From assembly GCA_005798335.1 (NCBI GenBank), contig SYJV01000274.1, forward strand, positions 1 through 40,172: a DNA stretch of 40,172 nt. The letters run 5' to 3'. Below the pieces are notes generated by a model, which saw nothing but the letters and a program-made list of their open reading frames with translations, made no database searches and was not told the DNA's origin. This DNA comes from Planctomycetaceae bacterium (lineage in GTDB: Bacteria; Planctomycetota; Planctomycetia; Pirellulales; Pirellulaceae). This document shows, one piece after another, positions 1 to 6,223 of this stretch (position 1 is its first letter; every line of letters begins with the position of its first letter). The position numbers and the translations under genes were made by a program.

Positions 1-85
1 AACCAGCAAGTTCCGCTAGTTCGTGATATTGGCGACGCAGGTCTTCTTCGTCGGTAGTTTCCAATTCCGACATCTCCTGCAACAT
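1..85 (-). CDS. Start of a minus-strand protein, cut by the window edge; possibly a sensor histidine kinase
   Basis: Reading the minus strand from an ATG at 85 gives 28 codons without a stop, running off the left edge. The peptide is acidic and charged and ends in LRRQYHELAELAG. In planctomycete sensor kinases a stretch of this type (QYxExAxLAG) often lies just before the HisKA phospho-acceptor motif (AHEIRNPLS), so a histidine kinase is my best guess. The catalytic part is outside the window and the guess cannot be tested here. A second in-frame ATG at 73 is an alternative start. An AAGG stretch lies 10-14 bases upstream of the first ATG. It is divergent from the transporter gene on the other side of the gap. 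Confidence 0.4.
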   Translation of the reverse strand, partial: MLQEMSELETTDEEDLRRQYHELAELAG

Positions 86-324
86 CGTTTCTTGCCTTGA
101 ACTGAAAGCGACGAAAAAAATACGGAATGCAAGTTCCCTAATCGCTGAATTGCGATGTGAAACCGTGGTGTTTTGCCCGGCGTTGCAATTCTTGCCCGCG
201 GTCAACTTTGCGGTTGCTCGCAGGGACACCCAAACCGGATTGGTCGAATATTATAGCCATTCTTGAGAAACCGTCGTGGCAGATTGCGACTATGGACATT
301 AGACTTTTCCTTTCCGAAGTGCAA

Positions 325-455
325 ATGAGCGGAAAGGCGCTAATCCGCGGCAAGAAGCTGCTGCGCAAGTTCAGTCGCAACTCAACCTTCCAACTCGATT
401 TGCACCACCCGCCGCGTAACAACTTCCTGCCATTGGCTAGCGCCCTTCCGCTCAT
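325..455. repeat. Imperfect long inverted repeat (hairpin element) in the gap before the transporter gene
   Basis: The arms 325-366 and 414-455 are inverted copies of each other, about three quarters identical over 42 bases, with a 47-base spacer. Both start ATGAGCGGAA and continue GGCGCTA. The right arm contains the core GGCGCTAGCC, which also lies in both arms of the element at 28180-28341, so the two look like members of one palindromic family. The rest of the 86-510 gap holds no convincing gene. The open frames on both strands here arise from the palindrome itself. Confidence 0.7.
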
Positions 456-510
456 TTTTATAGTTGGTTGAACCACTTGGTGAGAAATAACCTTCGCTTT
501 GGTGAGTACC

Positions 511-2007
511 ATGTCCAGTGAACCAGAAATGAAAAAAAACTTGTCCACTGAGCACTCGCGAGCTGGGACTGACGCTGGCAAAGATGTTGAAAATGTTCGC
601 CAGCGACTTGGTCTGAATGAAGACTGGACCGCCGCTTTGTTGGGGTTGTTGATTCTTGGATTGGCAATGGTAATCTCCCTAGGAACTAAGCCGAGCCAAC
701 TGACTTGGGCGACGAGTGCCAGCGTTGCTGCCGGCCAAACGCAGCCCGCTGAAAAGCCCGTTTGGAATCCGCCGCTATCAGGTTGGATTGCCGAATCCAG
801 TAAGTGGAAAGCGTGGCAAGCCAATCCTCTGGAGTCGCTAACCGACAAAAATAAGCAATCGATATTGCCTGGCCTATTAGGAGCATTGTTAATTTCAGGC
901 TTGATTGGAATCGCGGCGTGTCTGGTGCAAAAGAGTTCGTGCAGGAAGTATCTGAGCGCATTCCCGGCCGTCTTTGTGCTGGCGGCGATTGCGTTTTGGC
1001 TTGCCAAACAAGAGGTCTTGGAAAGCGCCAATCTGGAGTATGCACTTTGGGCGCTGGTGGTTGGACTGGCGATCAGCAATTCCATTCTGACGCCTAAGTG
1101 GATGTTGCCCGCCGTGCGCAGCGAGTTGTATATCAAAGTCGGACTGGTGCTGTTGGGGGCAGAGGTGCTATTTACCCGCTTACTCGCTCTCGGAGTTGCA
1201 GGAGTGGTGGTTTCGTGGATAGTGACTCCTGTCGTGTTGATCGCGACGTACATTTTTGGACAACGTGTGCTGAAGATGCAGAGCCGGTCCTTGAACTTGG
1301 TGATCTCGGCTGACATGTCCGTTTGCGGCGTGTCTGCCGCGATTGCCACGGCTGCGGCATGCAAAGCGAAGAAAGAAGAGCTCTCACTGGCTGTTGGCAT
1401 GTCGCTGGCGTTTACGGTGCTGATGATGATCGTTATGCCGATGGCGGTCAAAGCAATTGGGCTGTCACCAGAAGTCGGAGGCGCTTGGATTGGCGGCACC
1501 ATCGACTCGACTGGCGCCGTTGCCGCTGCCGGTGAAGCACTTGGCAAGGAGGGGCGAGATACCGCAGTGACGGTCAAGATGATTCAGAACATACTCATCG
1601 GCGTTGTCGCGTTGGGCGTCGCTATCTATTGGACTCGCTGGATAGAGAAATCGAATTCTCAGGGTTCTGCCGAAATTGGCATCGGTGAAATCTGGAAACG
1701 CTTCCCAAAATTTGTACTGGGATTTGTAGCTGTTTCGGTCCTATGTTCCGTTGTCTTCGCGGCTTCGTTGTTTGGCGAACTGTGGGTCAAGGCGGTGACC
1801 GATGGCGTCACGAAACCATTGCGTACTTGGCTGTTCTGCCTTGCATTCGTGTGCATCGGTTTGGAAACGAACTTTCGCGAGCTGATGCCGTTTCTTCGCA
1901 GTGGCAAACCGTTAACCTTGTACTTGTGCGGCCAGGCACTCAATGTTGTGCTAACTTTGATCATGGCTCAGTGGGCATTCGGTTGGAAATTCGCTCCGTT
2001 GTTGTAA
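511..2007 (+). CDS. YeiH-type putative sulfate exporter family membrane protein (Cons_hypoth698 / UPF0324)
   Basis: The product is a polytopic inner-membrane protein of about 498 residues with roughly a dozen hydrophobic segments. The hallmark parts of the YeiH family are visible: paired helices with a segment like SADMSVCGVSAAIATAAACKA in the middle, then GGAWIGGTIDSTGAVAAAG and a C-terminal segment around FCLAFVCIGLETNFRE. Family members are usually near 330-350 residues. The extra length here comes from an N-terminal cytoplasmic stretch and a large soluble loop after the first helix (residues about 60-110). Members are annotated as putative sulfate or anion exporters, but the substrate is not settled. 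The frame opens further to a TTG at 499, but the ATG at 511 has a GGTGAG ribosome-site-like stretch just before it. A small membrane protein follows 4 bases downstream. Confidence 0.9.
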   Translation: MSSEPEMKKNLSTEHSRAGTDAGKDVENVRQRLGLNEDWTAALLGLLILGLAMVISLGTKPSQLTWATSASVAAGQTQPAEKPVWNPPLSGWIAESSKWKAWQANPLESLTDKNKQSILPGLLGALLISGLIGIAACLVQKSSCRKYLSAFPAVFVLAAIAFWLAKQEVLESANLEYALWALVVGLAISNSILTPKWMLPAVRSELYIKVGLVLLGAEVLFTRLLALGVAGVVVSWIVTPVVLIATYIFGQRVLKMQSRSLNLVISADMSVCGVSAAIATAAACKAKKEELSLAVGMSLAFTVLMMIVMPMAVKAIGLSPEVGGAWIGGTIDSTGAVAAAGEALGKEGRDTAVTVKMIQNILIGVVALGVAIYWTRWIEKSNSQGSAEIGIGEIWKRFPKFVLGFVAVSVLCSVVFAASLFGELWVKAVTDGVTKPLRTWLFCLAFVCIGLETNFRELMPFLRSGKPLTLYLCGQALNVVLTLIMAQWAFGWKFAPLL

Positions 2008-2011
2008 CGCT

Positions 2012-2209
2012 ATGTTAAATCGCCTCGCTCGTGGACTGATCTGTATGCTGGCAGCGGCCGTGTTCTGGCTAGCGATCCTGCCGTCAGTCGCGAAAATCCC
2101 GACTGTCCGCGCGCATATCGATCGCATGCAGGCTGGGAACGTCGTCACCACTGCAAAATTCTATACCGAACTAAACTGGGAACCCCCGACCGGACCTGTG
2201 TGGCGATAA
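2012..2209 (+). CDS. Small single-helix membrane or secreted protein downstream of the YeiH-type gene
   Basis: This 65-residue product has one hydrophobic segment (residues about 8-27, ARGLICMLAAAVFWLAILPS) followed by a short polar tail ending WEPPTGPVWR. It starts 4 bases after the stop of the transporter gene and has no clear ribosome site of its own, as expected for translational coupling. I do not recognise a family. The position suggests an accessory subunit or a conserved small partner of the transporter, which is inference only. A chance frame is possible because the protein is short. Confidence 0.55.
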   Translation: MLNRLARGLICMLAAAVFWLAILPSVAKIPTVRAHIDRMQAGNVVTTAKFYTELNWEPPTGPVWR

Positions 2210-2266
2210 CGGCGAAGCTGTGCAATTCAGACGACGATTGCCTTCCGAACCTCGCGGGAGTAATTC

Positions 2267-2488
2267 ATGAGAATCGGACCGCTGCTAATCTGTTGCGTGA
2301 TATGCTTCTGCTGTGCGATAGCCAGTAAGTGCCTCGGCCAGACATCATCGGAGTCGATCGGCGATAGTCGCCCTAAGGCGAGCGGCAGATGGGAATTTAC
2401 CAAGGCCTCAGCGAATACAAGCCCGAAGCGCAAGCGAGTGCGTCAATCCTGGCATACACTCGCTTGCGCTTCGGGCTTGTATTGGTAA
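2267..2488 (+). CDS. Short secreted protein whose coding sequence runs into a palindromic repeat; probably truncated
   Basis: The first 24 residues form a credible signal peptide (RIG, then a Cys-rich hydrophobic core, then ASKCLGQ). The mature part begins TSSESIGDSRPKASG. From about codon 36 the frame is made entirely of the repeat element at 2374-2511, giving an Arg/Lys-rich tail with no family resemblance. A GGGAG stretch lies upstream of the ATG. The simplest reading is a secreted protein gene interrupted or replaced downstream by the repeat, leaving only the start. It may not be expressed as a functional product. Confidence 0.35.
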   Translation: MRIGPLLICCVICFCCAIASKCLGQTSSESIGDSRPKASGRWEFTKASANTSPKRKRVRQSWHTLACASGLYW

Positions 2489-2511
2489 GAAACTATCTGC
2501 CGCTCGCCTAA
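2374..2511. repeat. Palindromic intergenic repeat, family A (copy 1)
   Basis: An inner pair of perfect 27-base arms (2414-2440 and 2457-2483) contains CAAGCCCGAAGCGCAAGCG and encloses a 16-base loop. An outer pair of 15-base arms (2376-2390 and 2495-2509, AGGCGAGCGGCAGAT) encloses it, with an unmatched or bulged zone between. The two-tier symmetry implies a long double hairpin in single-stranded form. A degenerate copy lies at 21499-21596. Bases 2512-2702 between this repeat and the next gene hold nothing else I recognise. Confidence 0.85.
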
Positions 2512-2702
2512 GAGCACTGCGCATGTCCATCATATAGCTGTTGTCTTCCAACATGCAGACGAGTGGATTGTCGTTCATTTTTTCGGTAACCTACGGATTC
2601 GATAGTTGAGATTGCCGGAGAAACCGTTCGCCGGACTTCCAGTTTTCGGCTGGCGAATCGGCGGACTGACGAACACGAAGAATCAGTGATGGGAGTTGTA
2701 AT

Positions 2703-3536
2703 ATGCGAATTGCTAGTACCTCGGTATCGTTGATCTTCACCGCCTTGATCGGCGGACAGCTCGCCGCAGATGACACGATTTTTTCCGGACCACAAATTGG
2801 TGAGAAACTGTCTGAATTCAAGGTCCGTGGCTTCTTCGAGCCGAACCATGGAAAAGAGCTGGATTTTGTCAAGCAGGCAGCAGGTAAACCGATTGTGCTG
2901 GTCTTTATTCACGACGGCAACCGATCGTCATTGCGATTTACACAAGTGCTCTCGAATTACACTTGTGGAGTCGTTGACAAAGGATTGGCCACAGGAGTCG
3001 TATGGCTGGCCGACGATATCACCGAAGCAGAAAACACGCTGAAGCAGAATGTTCGAGTGCTAACGCAGGAAGCGCCCACAGGCATTTCGCTGGACGGCGG
3101 CGAAGGGCCGGGAAGCTATGGATTGAACCGCAAAATAACGCTGACAATTTTAATTGGTAAAGCAGGACGCGTGACGGCTAACTTTGCCTTGATACAACCA
3201 AACATAGAAGTCGACCTGCCGAAAATTTTGATCGCGATCGCCAAAGTTATGGGCACGCCAGCGGCCACACTGGAAGACTTGCTCATTGTCCCCAATGCAA
3301 AGCTTCGAGTATTTTTCAGCAGGCTGGTTCTCAAGTCTGCCGACCGGAACGCAGTTGACGAAGAAGCCCAGAGGATTGAGAACTACGTCAAGCAGGACGA
3401 GACAGCGCGCCAGGAGCTGGGGCGCATTGCGAGTAAGCTGGTCCGCGACGGAAATCTGTCGAGGCATGGTACGCCGCATGCCCAGGAGTATTTCCGTAAA
3501 TGGGCGACGGAATTCGGCGGCGAGAAGAAGCAGTGA
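2703..3536 (+). CDS. Secreted thioredoxin-fold-like protein without a CxxC motif
   Basis: The 277-residue product opens with a signal peptide (residues 1-22, ending GGQLAA before DD). The following 100 residues match the layout of peroxiredoxin/thioredoxin-like domains: a lead strand after GPQIGEKLSEFKVRG, then KPIVLVFIHDGNRSSLRF where an active-site CxxC would normally lie. No redox cysteine pair is present at that place (HDGNRSS), and only one cysteine occurs nearby (NYTCGV), so a thiol oxidoreductase role is doubtful. The C-terminal third is helical and charged. A GGGAG ribosome site lies about 9 bases before the ATG at 2703. It probably acts in the periplasm; substrate and partners are unknown. 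Confidence 0.75.
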   Translation: MRIASTSVSLIFTALIGGQLAADDTIFSGPQIGEKLSEFKVRGFFEPNHGKELDFVKQAAGKPIVLVFIHDGNRSSLRFTQVLSNYTCGVVDKGLATGVVWLADDITEAENTLKQNVRVLTQEAPTGISLDGGEGPGSYGLNRKITLTILIGKAGRVTANFALIQPNIEVDLPKILIAIAKVMGTPAATLEDLLIVPNAKLRVFFSRLVLKSADRNAVDEEAQRIENYVKQDETARQELGRIASKLVRDGNLSRHGTPHAQEYFRKWATEFGGEKKQ

Positions 3537-3606
3537 ATCCCATTGCAATGCCTATTGAATCACCATTGCCGGTCCGTTCAATTCGGACGACGGATGAAAT
3601 CAGATC

Positions 3607-4050
3607 ATGACTCGTGTTCCCAGCAATGTTGATCATAATCCAAACGCCGGTGTGCTGGCCATTGATGTTCTACAAAAGCCAGCCTATGGGGCCTATGGGC
3701 CTGCAACAACGCCCAATGCTCCCGGCGCGTCGGGTTTGCCAAACATGACAACTACATCGGTCCCGTACTCGTCTCCCTACTCCGGTAATACAACTGTATC
3801 ATCAGCCGGTTATCGACCTGGCACAACGGGGAGAACCACCAACTACAATTTTTCCACTGCCGCGCCGGCCGTCAATTCCAGCCAGCCGTCAAACACGGGC
3901 TTGAATTTTCCATCGGCAAGTCTGCCGGTTCAAGGCAACCCAGCTTATCCAACTGGGCAATTACAGGCCTTCCCTCAACCAGCGATTGGATTACCGTCCA
4001 ACACTTCGGCACCGGCGCAACCTGCTCTTCCTGCAGCGTCAATTACATAA
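3607..4050 (+). CDS. Low-complexity Pro/Ser/Thr/Ala/Asn-rich protein, possibly a gene fragment
   Basis: The 147-residue frame is rich in Pro, Ser, Thr, Ala, Gly and Asn with repeated short motifs such as YGPATTPNAP and SNTSAPAQPALPA. This is typical of disordered surface linkers or tails in planctomycetes. There is no signal peptide or hydrophobic segment, so it may be the remaining C-terminal part of a longer secreted protein. After its stop at 4048-4050 another frame continues with similar composition (HNPAAPAGGSNGAYWRNP, from about 4046), hinting at a frameshift close to the end. It converges with the minus-strand gene ending at 4084. No function can be proposed. Confidence 0.45.
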   Translation: MTRVPSNVDHNPNAGVLAIDVLQKPAYGAYGPATTPNAPGASGLPNMTTTSVPYSSPYSGNTTVSSAGYRPGTTGRTTNYNFSTAAPAVNSSQPSNTGLNFPSASLPVQGNPAYPTGQLQAFPQPAIGLPSNTSAPAQPALPAASIT

Positions 4051-4083
4051 TCCCGCAGCACCCGCTGGCGGATCGAACGGTGC

Positions 4084-4992
4084 TTACTGGCGCAATCCCC
4101 AGATTGAATACAGAACTTTGCTTGGATCATCCTTCAATCTACGTTCGGACGTAAATTTGAGATAAAATGGTTTGGTCTGGATTGGAGTTTGACTTTCTAC
4201 GCGGTCAAATTTCCATACCACTTTGCCATCTTTGCGTATTATGGTTTCAAAAGCCATGTTATGAGAACACGCTAATACCCACTCGTTCTGACGCAGTTCG
4301 ATCTGTAGGAATGCCTTTGGATCAGTTTCTGCGACAAAAGCAAAGATTGCTCCATCTGTGACCTCGGGTGTGTTCTCTGGGTATCGATAAACTGGCTGGG
4401 GCAACAGTCTCATTTTCGCAGTCCCTACTGTCCCTGACGCTTCGAACTCGCGAACAATTCCTTTCATTTGAGTCAAACGAGTCAAGCGGTTGGATGAAGG
4501 CGTTATATCGGAGAGCCCTTCCTTCCATTGAACACCTGGTTCATCACATTCCCAGAAAACTTGACCATATCTGGAACCAGCAACTTTTCCTTGCGTCAGG
4601 GAATGGAATTTGACGGCGATTACGCGGGCCATCGGTACATCATTGTCCTGGGCTGACATAATCGCGCCAATAATGATCGGGCGACCATTGTCTGTCCAAA
4701 GAAGTATTTCGCCATGCCGCATACCGGCGGTAGCTACAAGTTTAAGAATCATCTGCATTTTTAGTTGCGGCGAATCCCCGCGCGGAGCCGGGTCGATACC
4801 GGATGAACTATAGGAAAACTTCATGCTGCCAGCAATTTCGTCGTACACCTTGTACCATCGCTCGACGAGAGCTTGTTCCTTATCTGTCTTTGTATCAATC
4901 GAATCGGACTGTGCCCAAGACTGAACACAATGCTGAACAAACAAAAGTACTGTAACCGTGGAGATGAAGGCTAGTTTTGCGAAAAAGTCCAT
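4084..4992 (-). CDS. Secreted protein of unknown function
   Basis: The product is about 302 residues from the ATG at 4992, which directly begins a signal peptide (MDFFAKLAFIST, hydrophobic core, cleavage near SWAQ). The frame opens 12 codons further upstream, but those residues would disrupt the signal, and the stretch TAGGTG before 4992 can serve as ribosome site. The mature part starts with a helical ALVERWYKVYDEIAGSMKF segment, followed by an all-beta-looking region. I do not recognise a named family; the layout resembles planctomycete periplasmic proteins of unknown function. It converges with the low-complexity gene and is divergent from the ECF sigma factor. Confidence 0.7.
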   Translation of the reverse strand: MDFFAKLAFISTVTVLLFVQHCVQSWAQSDSIDTKTDKEQALVERWYKVYDEIAGSMKFSYSSSGIDPAPRGDSPQLKMQMILKLVATAGMRHGEILLWTDNGRPIIIGAIMSAQDNDVPMARVIAVKFHSLTQGKVAGSRYGQVFWECDEPGVQWKEGLSDITPSSNRLTRLTQMKGIVREFEASGTVGTAKMRLLPQPVYRYPENTPEVTDGAIFAFVAETDPKAFLQIELRQNEWVLACSHNMAFETIIRKDGKVVWKFDRVESQTPIQTKPFYLKFTSERRLKDDPSKVLYSIWGLRQ

Positions 4993-5381
4993 GAGGCACC
5001 TAAATGGAAGCTCTAGATCGACAAACACAGATTATAGACTTTGTATCTATAATGTAACAGTCATCGAAGTGCCGCCGGGCGATTCGATCCAAATTACTGG
5101 GTAGCCATTCTGGTTTTCTAGCATCATTCTTCGAGCGAAGAGTGCATCGGATCTCCGCCGTCAATTTGGCCGACTTCGCAGACCACTTGTCCGGCGATGC
5201 GAGAGAATTGTAGGCGATTTGCAAATGATCGAAGTATGCCGCTGCATTTGACAATGGGGCTATGTCGACTGGGTGCTGGTTGCAGAATTTCAGACGCTTC
5301 AGAATAGGCCATCTGAGGCGGACGCGTTAGCGGTTCGCTACAATAGTTGGCATCAAGCATCATCTCTACAATCGCACAACT
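4993..5381. other. Gap between divergent genes with no recognised gene
   Basis: This 389-base stretch lies between the start of the minus-strand secreted protein and the start of the ECF sigma factor. Open frames here are short and resemble no family. It must hold the promoters of both flanking genes, but I could not place -35/-10 boxes with confidence. Confidence 0.5.
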
Positions 5382-5675
5382 ATGTCCGATGTCACCCGTA
5401 TCCTCTCGCAAATCGAATCCGGCGTTCCGCTGGCGGCGGAGAAACTCTTGCCGTTGGTTTACGACGAACTACGGAAAGTTGCGGCGGTGATGATGGCTAA
5501 CGAGAAGCCGGGGCAGACGCTGCAAGCGACGGCTTTGGTGCATGAAGCCTACGTACGGTTGGTCGATCAGAAGCATGTTCAAAACTGGAACGGCAAAAAA
5601 CACTTTTTTGGTGCAGCGGCAGAAGCCATGCGTCGAATACTCGTCGAGCGCGCTAGGGAAAAAAAGGCAGTTTGA
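5382..5675 (+). CDS. ECF sigma factor, planctomycete Sigma70_ECF type: N-terminal (sigma-2) part
   Basis: The 97 residues match the N-terminal half of the sigma-70 ECF family common in planctomycetes: VTRILSQIESG, AAEKLLPLVYDELRKVAA, EKPGQTLQATALVHEAYVRLVD, then HFFGAAAEAMRRILVERAREK. This is the sigma-2 region that binds core RNA polymerase and the -10 element. Family members are near 185-195 residues in one frame; here a TGA at 5673 ends the frame just after sigma-2. The missing sigma-4 half continues in the -1 frame (5672-6043). The junction lies on the heptamer A AAA AAG at 5660-5666, so the gene is either programmed to shift or has suffered a one-base loss in a run of seven A. No ribosome site is evident before the ATG. 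Confidence 0.85.
   Translation: MSDVTRILSQIESGVPLAAEKLLPLVYDELRKVAAVMMANEKPGQTLQATALVHEAYVRLVDQKHVQNWNGKKHFFGAAAEAMRRILVERAREKKAV
5660..5666 (+). other. A_AAA_AAG slippery heptamer at the frame junction of the sigma factor gene
   Basis: In the zero frame the codons are GAA AAA AAG GCA GTT TGA, so the heptamer A AAA AAG sits in exactly the X XXY YYZ phase known from the dnaX -1 frameshift. A -1 slip gives K K G S L K H G G, which restores the family sequence (R-K-x-LKHGG). Seven A in a row are also a mutation hot spot. No well-spaced upstream stimulatory Shine-Dalgarno and no obvious downstream pseudoknot were found, so a simple mutation remains equally possible. Confidence 0.6.
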
Positions 5676-6043
5676 AACACGGAGGTGATCGGAAACGAGT
5701 TGATGCAGTTGTTTTTGAGTCGGAATCGTCCGAATCCTGTATTGATTTGTTAGCTCTCGACGACGCTCTGACTCAACTCAAGCGCAGTGACCCGCGTCGG
5801 GCCCGGCTAGTTGAATTGCGTTTCTTTGCAGGGCTTAGGACCGGCGCAGAAATAAATGTCCGTATTGTCGCCTTTCGCTCCGCGAAAGGACGCACTTTCG
5901 CGGAGCGAAAGGCAACACTTATTTCTGCGCCGATCCTTAGCAACGAGCAAGCCGCTTTGGTGCTCGGGATTTCTACTTCAACTGCCGACAATGACTGGGC
6001 CTACGCTAAAACCTGGTTCCGAATTCGAATGGGAGCGGAATGA
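5672..6043 (+). CDS. ECF sigma factor: C-terminal (sigma-4) part in the -1 frame, carrying an in-frame inserted palindromic element
   Basis: This frame continues the sigma factor: LKHGGDRKRVD, then a linker, DLLALDDALTQLKRSDPRRARLVELRFFAGL, then the sigma-4 helix-turn-helix SNEQAALVLGISTSTADNDWAYAKTWF that would contact the -35 element. Between FFAGL and SNEQ lie 34 extra residues not expected in the family. They are encoded by a 97-bp inverted-repeat element plus a duplicated CTTAG. The insertion length is 102 bases and contains no stop, so the frame survives. It disrupts the joint between two sigma-4 helices and probably impairs promoter binding. The usual kinase partner gene is not next door; only a cyclase remnant follows. 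Confidence 0.75.
   Translation: MKHGGDRKRVDAVVFESESSESCIDLLALDDALTQLKRSDPRRARLVELRFFAGLRTGAEINVRIVAFRSAKGRTFAERKATLISAPILSNEQAALVLGISTSTADNDWAYAKTWFRIRMGAE
5834..5940. mobile_element. 97-bp MITE-like palindromic element with CTTAG target duplication inside the sigma factor gene
   Basis: The body spans 5839-5935 and is flanked by the direct repeat CTTAG (5834-5838 and 5936-5940). The ends are 21-base inverted repeats with 19 matches, of the form GA(C/T)CGGCGCAGAAATAA. Inside lies a second perfect inverted pair of 19 bases (5870-5888 and 5895-5913), and each of those arms is itself nearly palindromic (CTTTCGC TCC GCGAAAG), so a clover-like fold is possible. There is no coding capacity for a transposase, so it would be moved in trans. 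The uninterrupted sigma-4 sequence on both sides shows the exact insertion point. Confidence 0.85.
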
Positions 6044-6068
6044 CCGTCTAAGCACCTGAACTGTGTGA

Positions 6069-6206
6069 CTCGCTGGCGCTGGTGAAGTAATCGTTTCGCA
6101 AGCCGTACTGGATACGCTGGGCGGAATTCTTCCGACGGTCTCCCTGGGTGAAGTCAAAGTCAAGGGTATGGTATATCCCGTCCTAGTCAATCGGATTGTG
6201 ACTTGA
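6069..6206 (+). pseudogene. Remnant: C-terminal end of a class III adenylate/guanylate cyclase-like protein
   Basis: After a stop at 6066 this frame reads GAGEVIVSQAVLDTLGG, then SLGEVKVKGMVYPVLVNRIVT and a stop at 6204. It matches the typical last 40 residues of class III nucleotide cyclase domains (GE-hLVS-AV, LGEVxLKGhxxPVxVYRh). No start codon, no catalytic aspartates and no upstream cyclase sequence are present, so this is the 3' tail of a lost gene. It suggests that a regulator with a cyclase domain once stood behind the sigma factor and that the locus has been deleted and rearranged. Confidence 0.6.
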
Positions 6207-6223
6207 GAGATTACCAATGCAAG

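Noticed and set aside
138-1577. 479-residue open frame on the minus strand opposite the transporter gene
   Set aside because: It lies opposite a clear family member, crosses the palindrome at 325-455, and has no family features or ribosome site; it mirrors the codon pattern of the real gene.
5681-5690. GGAGGTGATC, a perfect match to the 16S rRNA anti-Shine-Dalgarno, as start site for a separate sigma-4 protein
   Set aside because: The bases encode the conserved HGGDR of the sigma factor, and no in-frame start codon lies at proper distance downstream.
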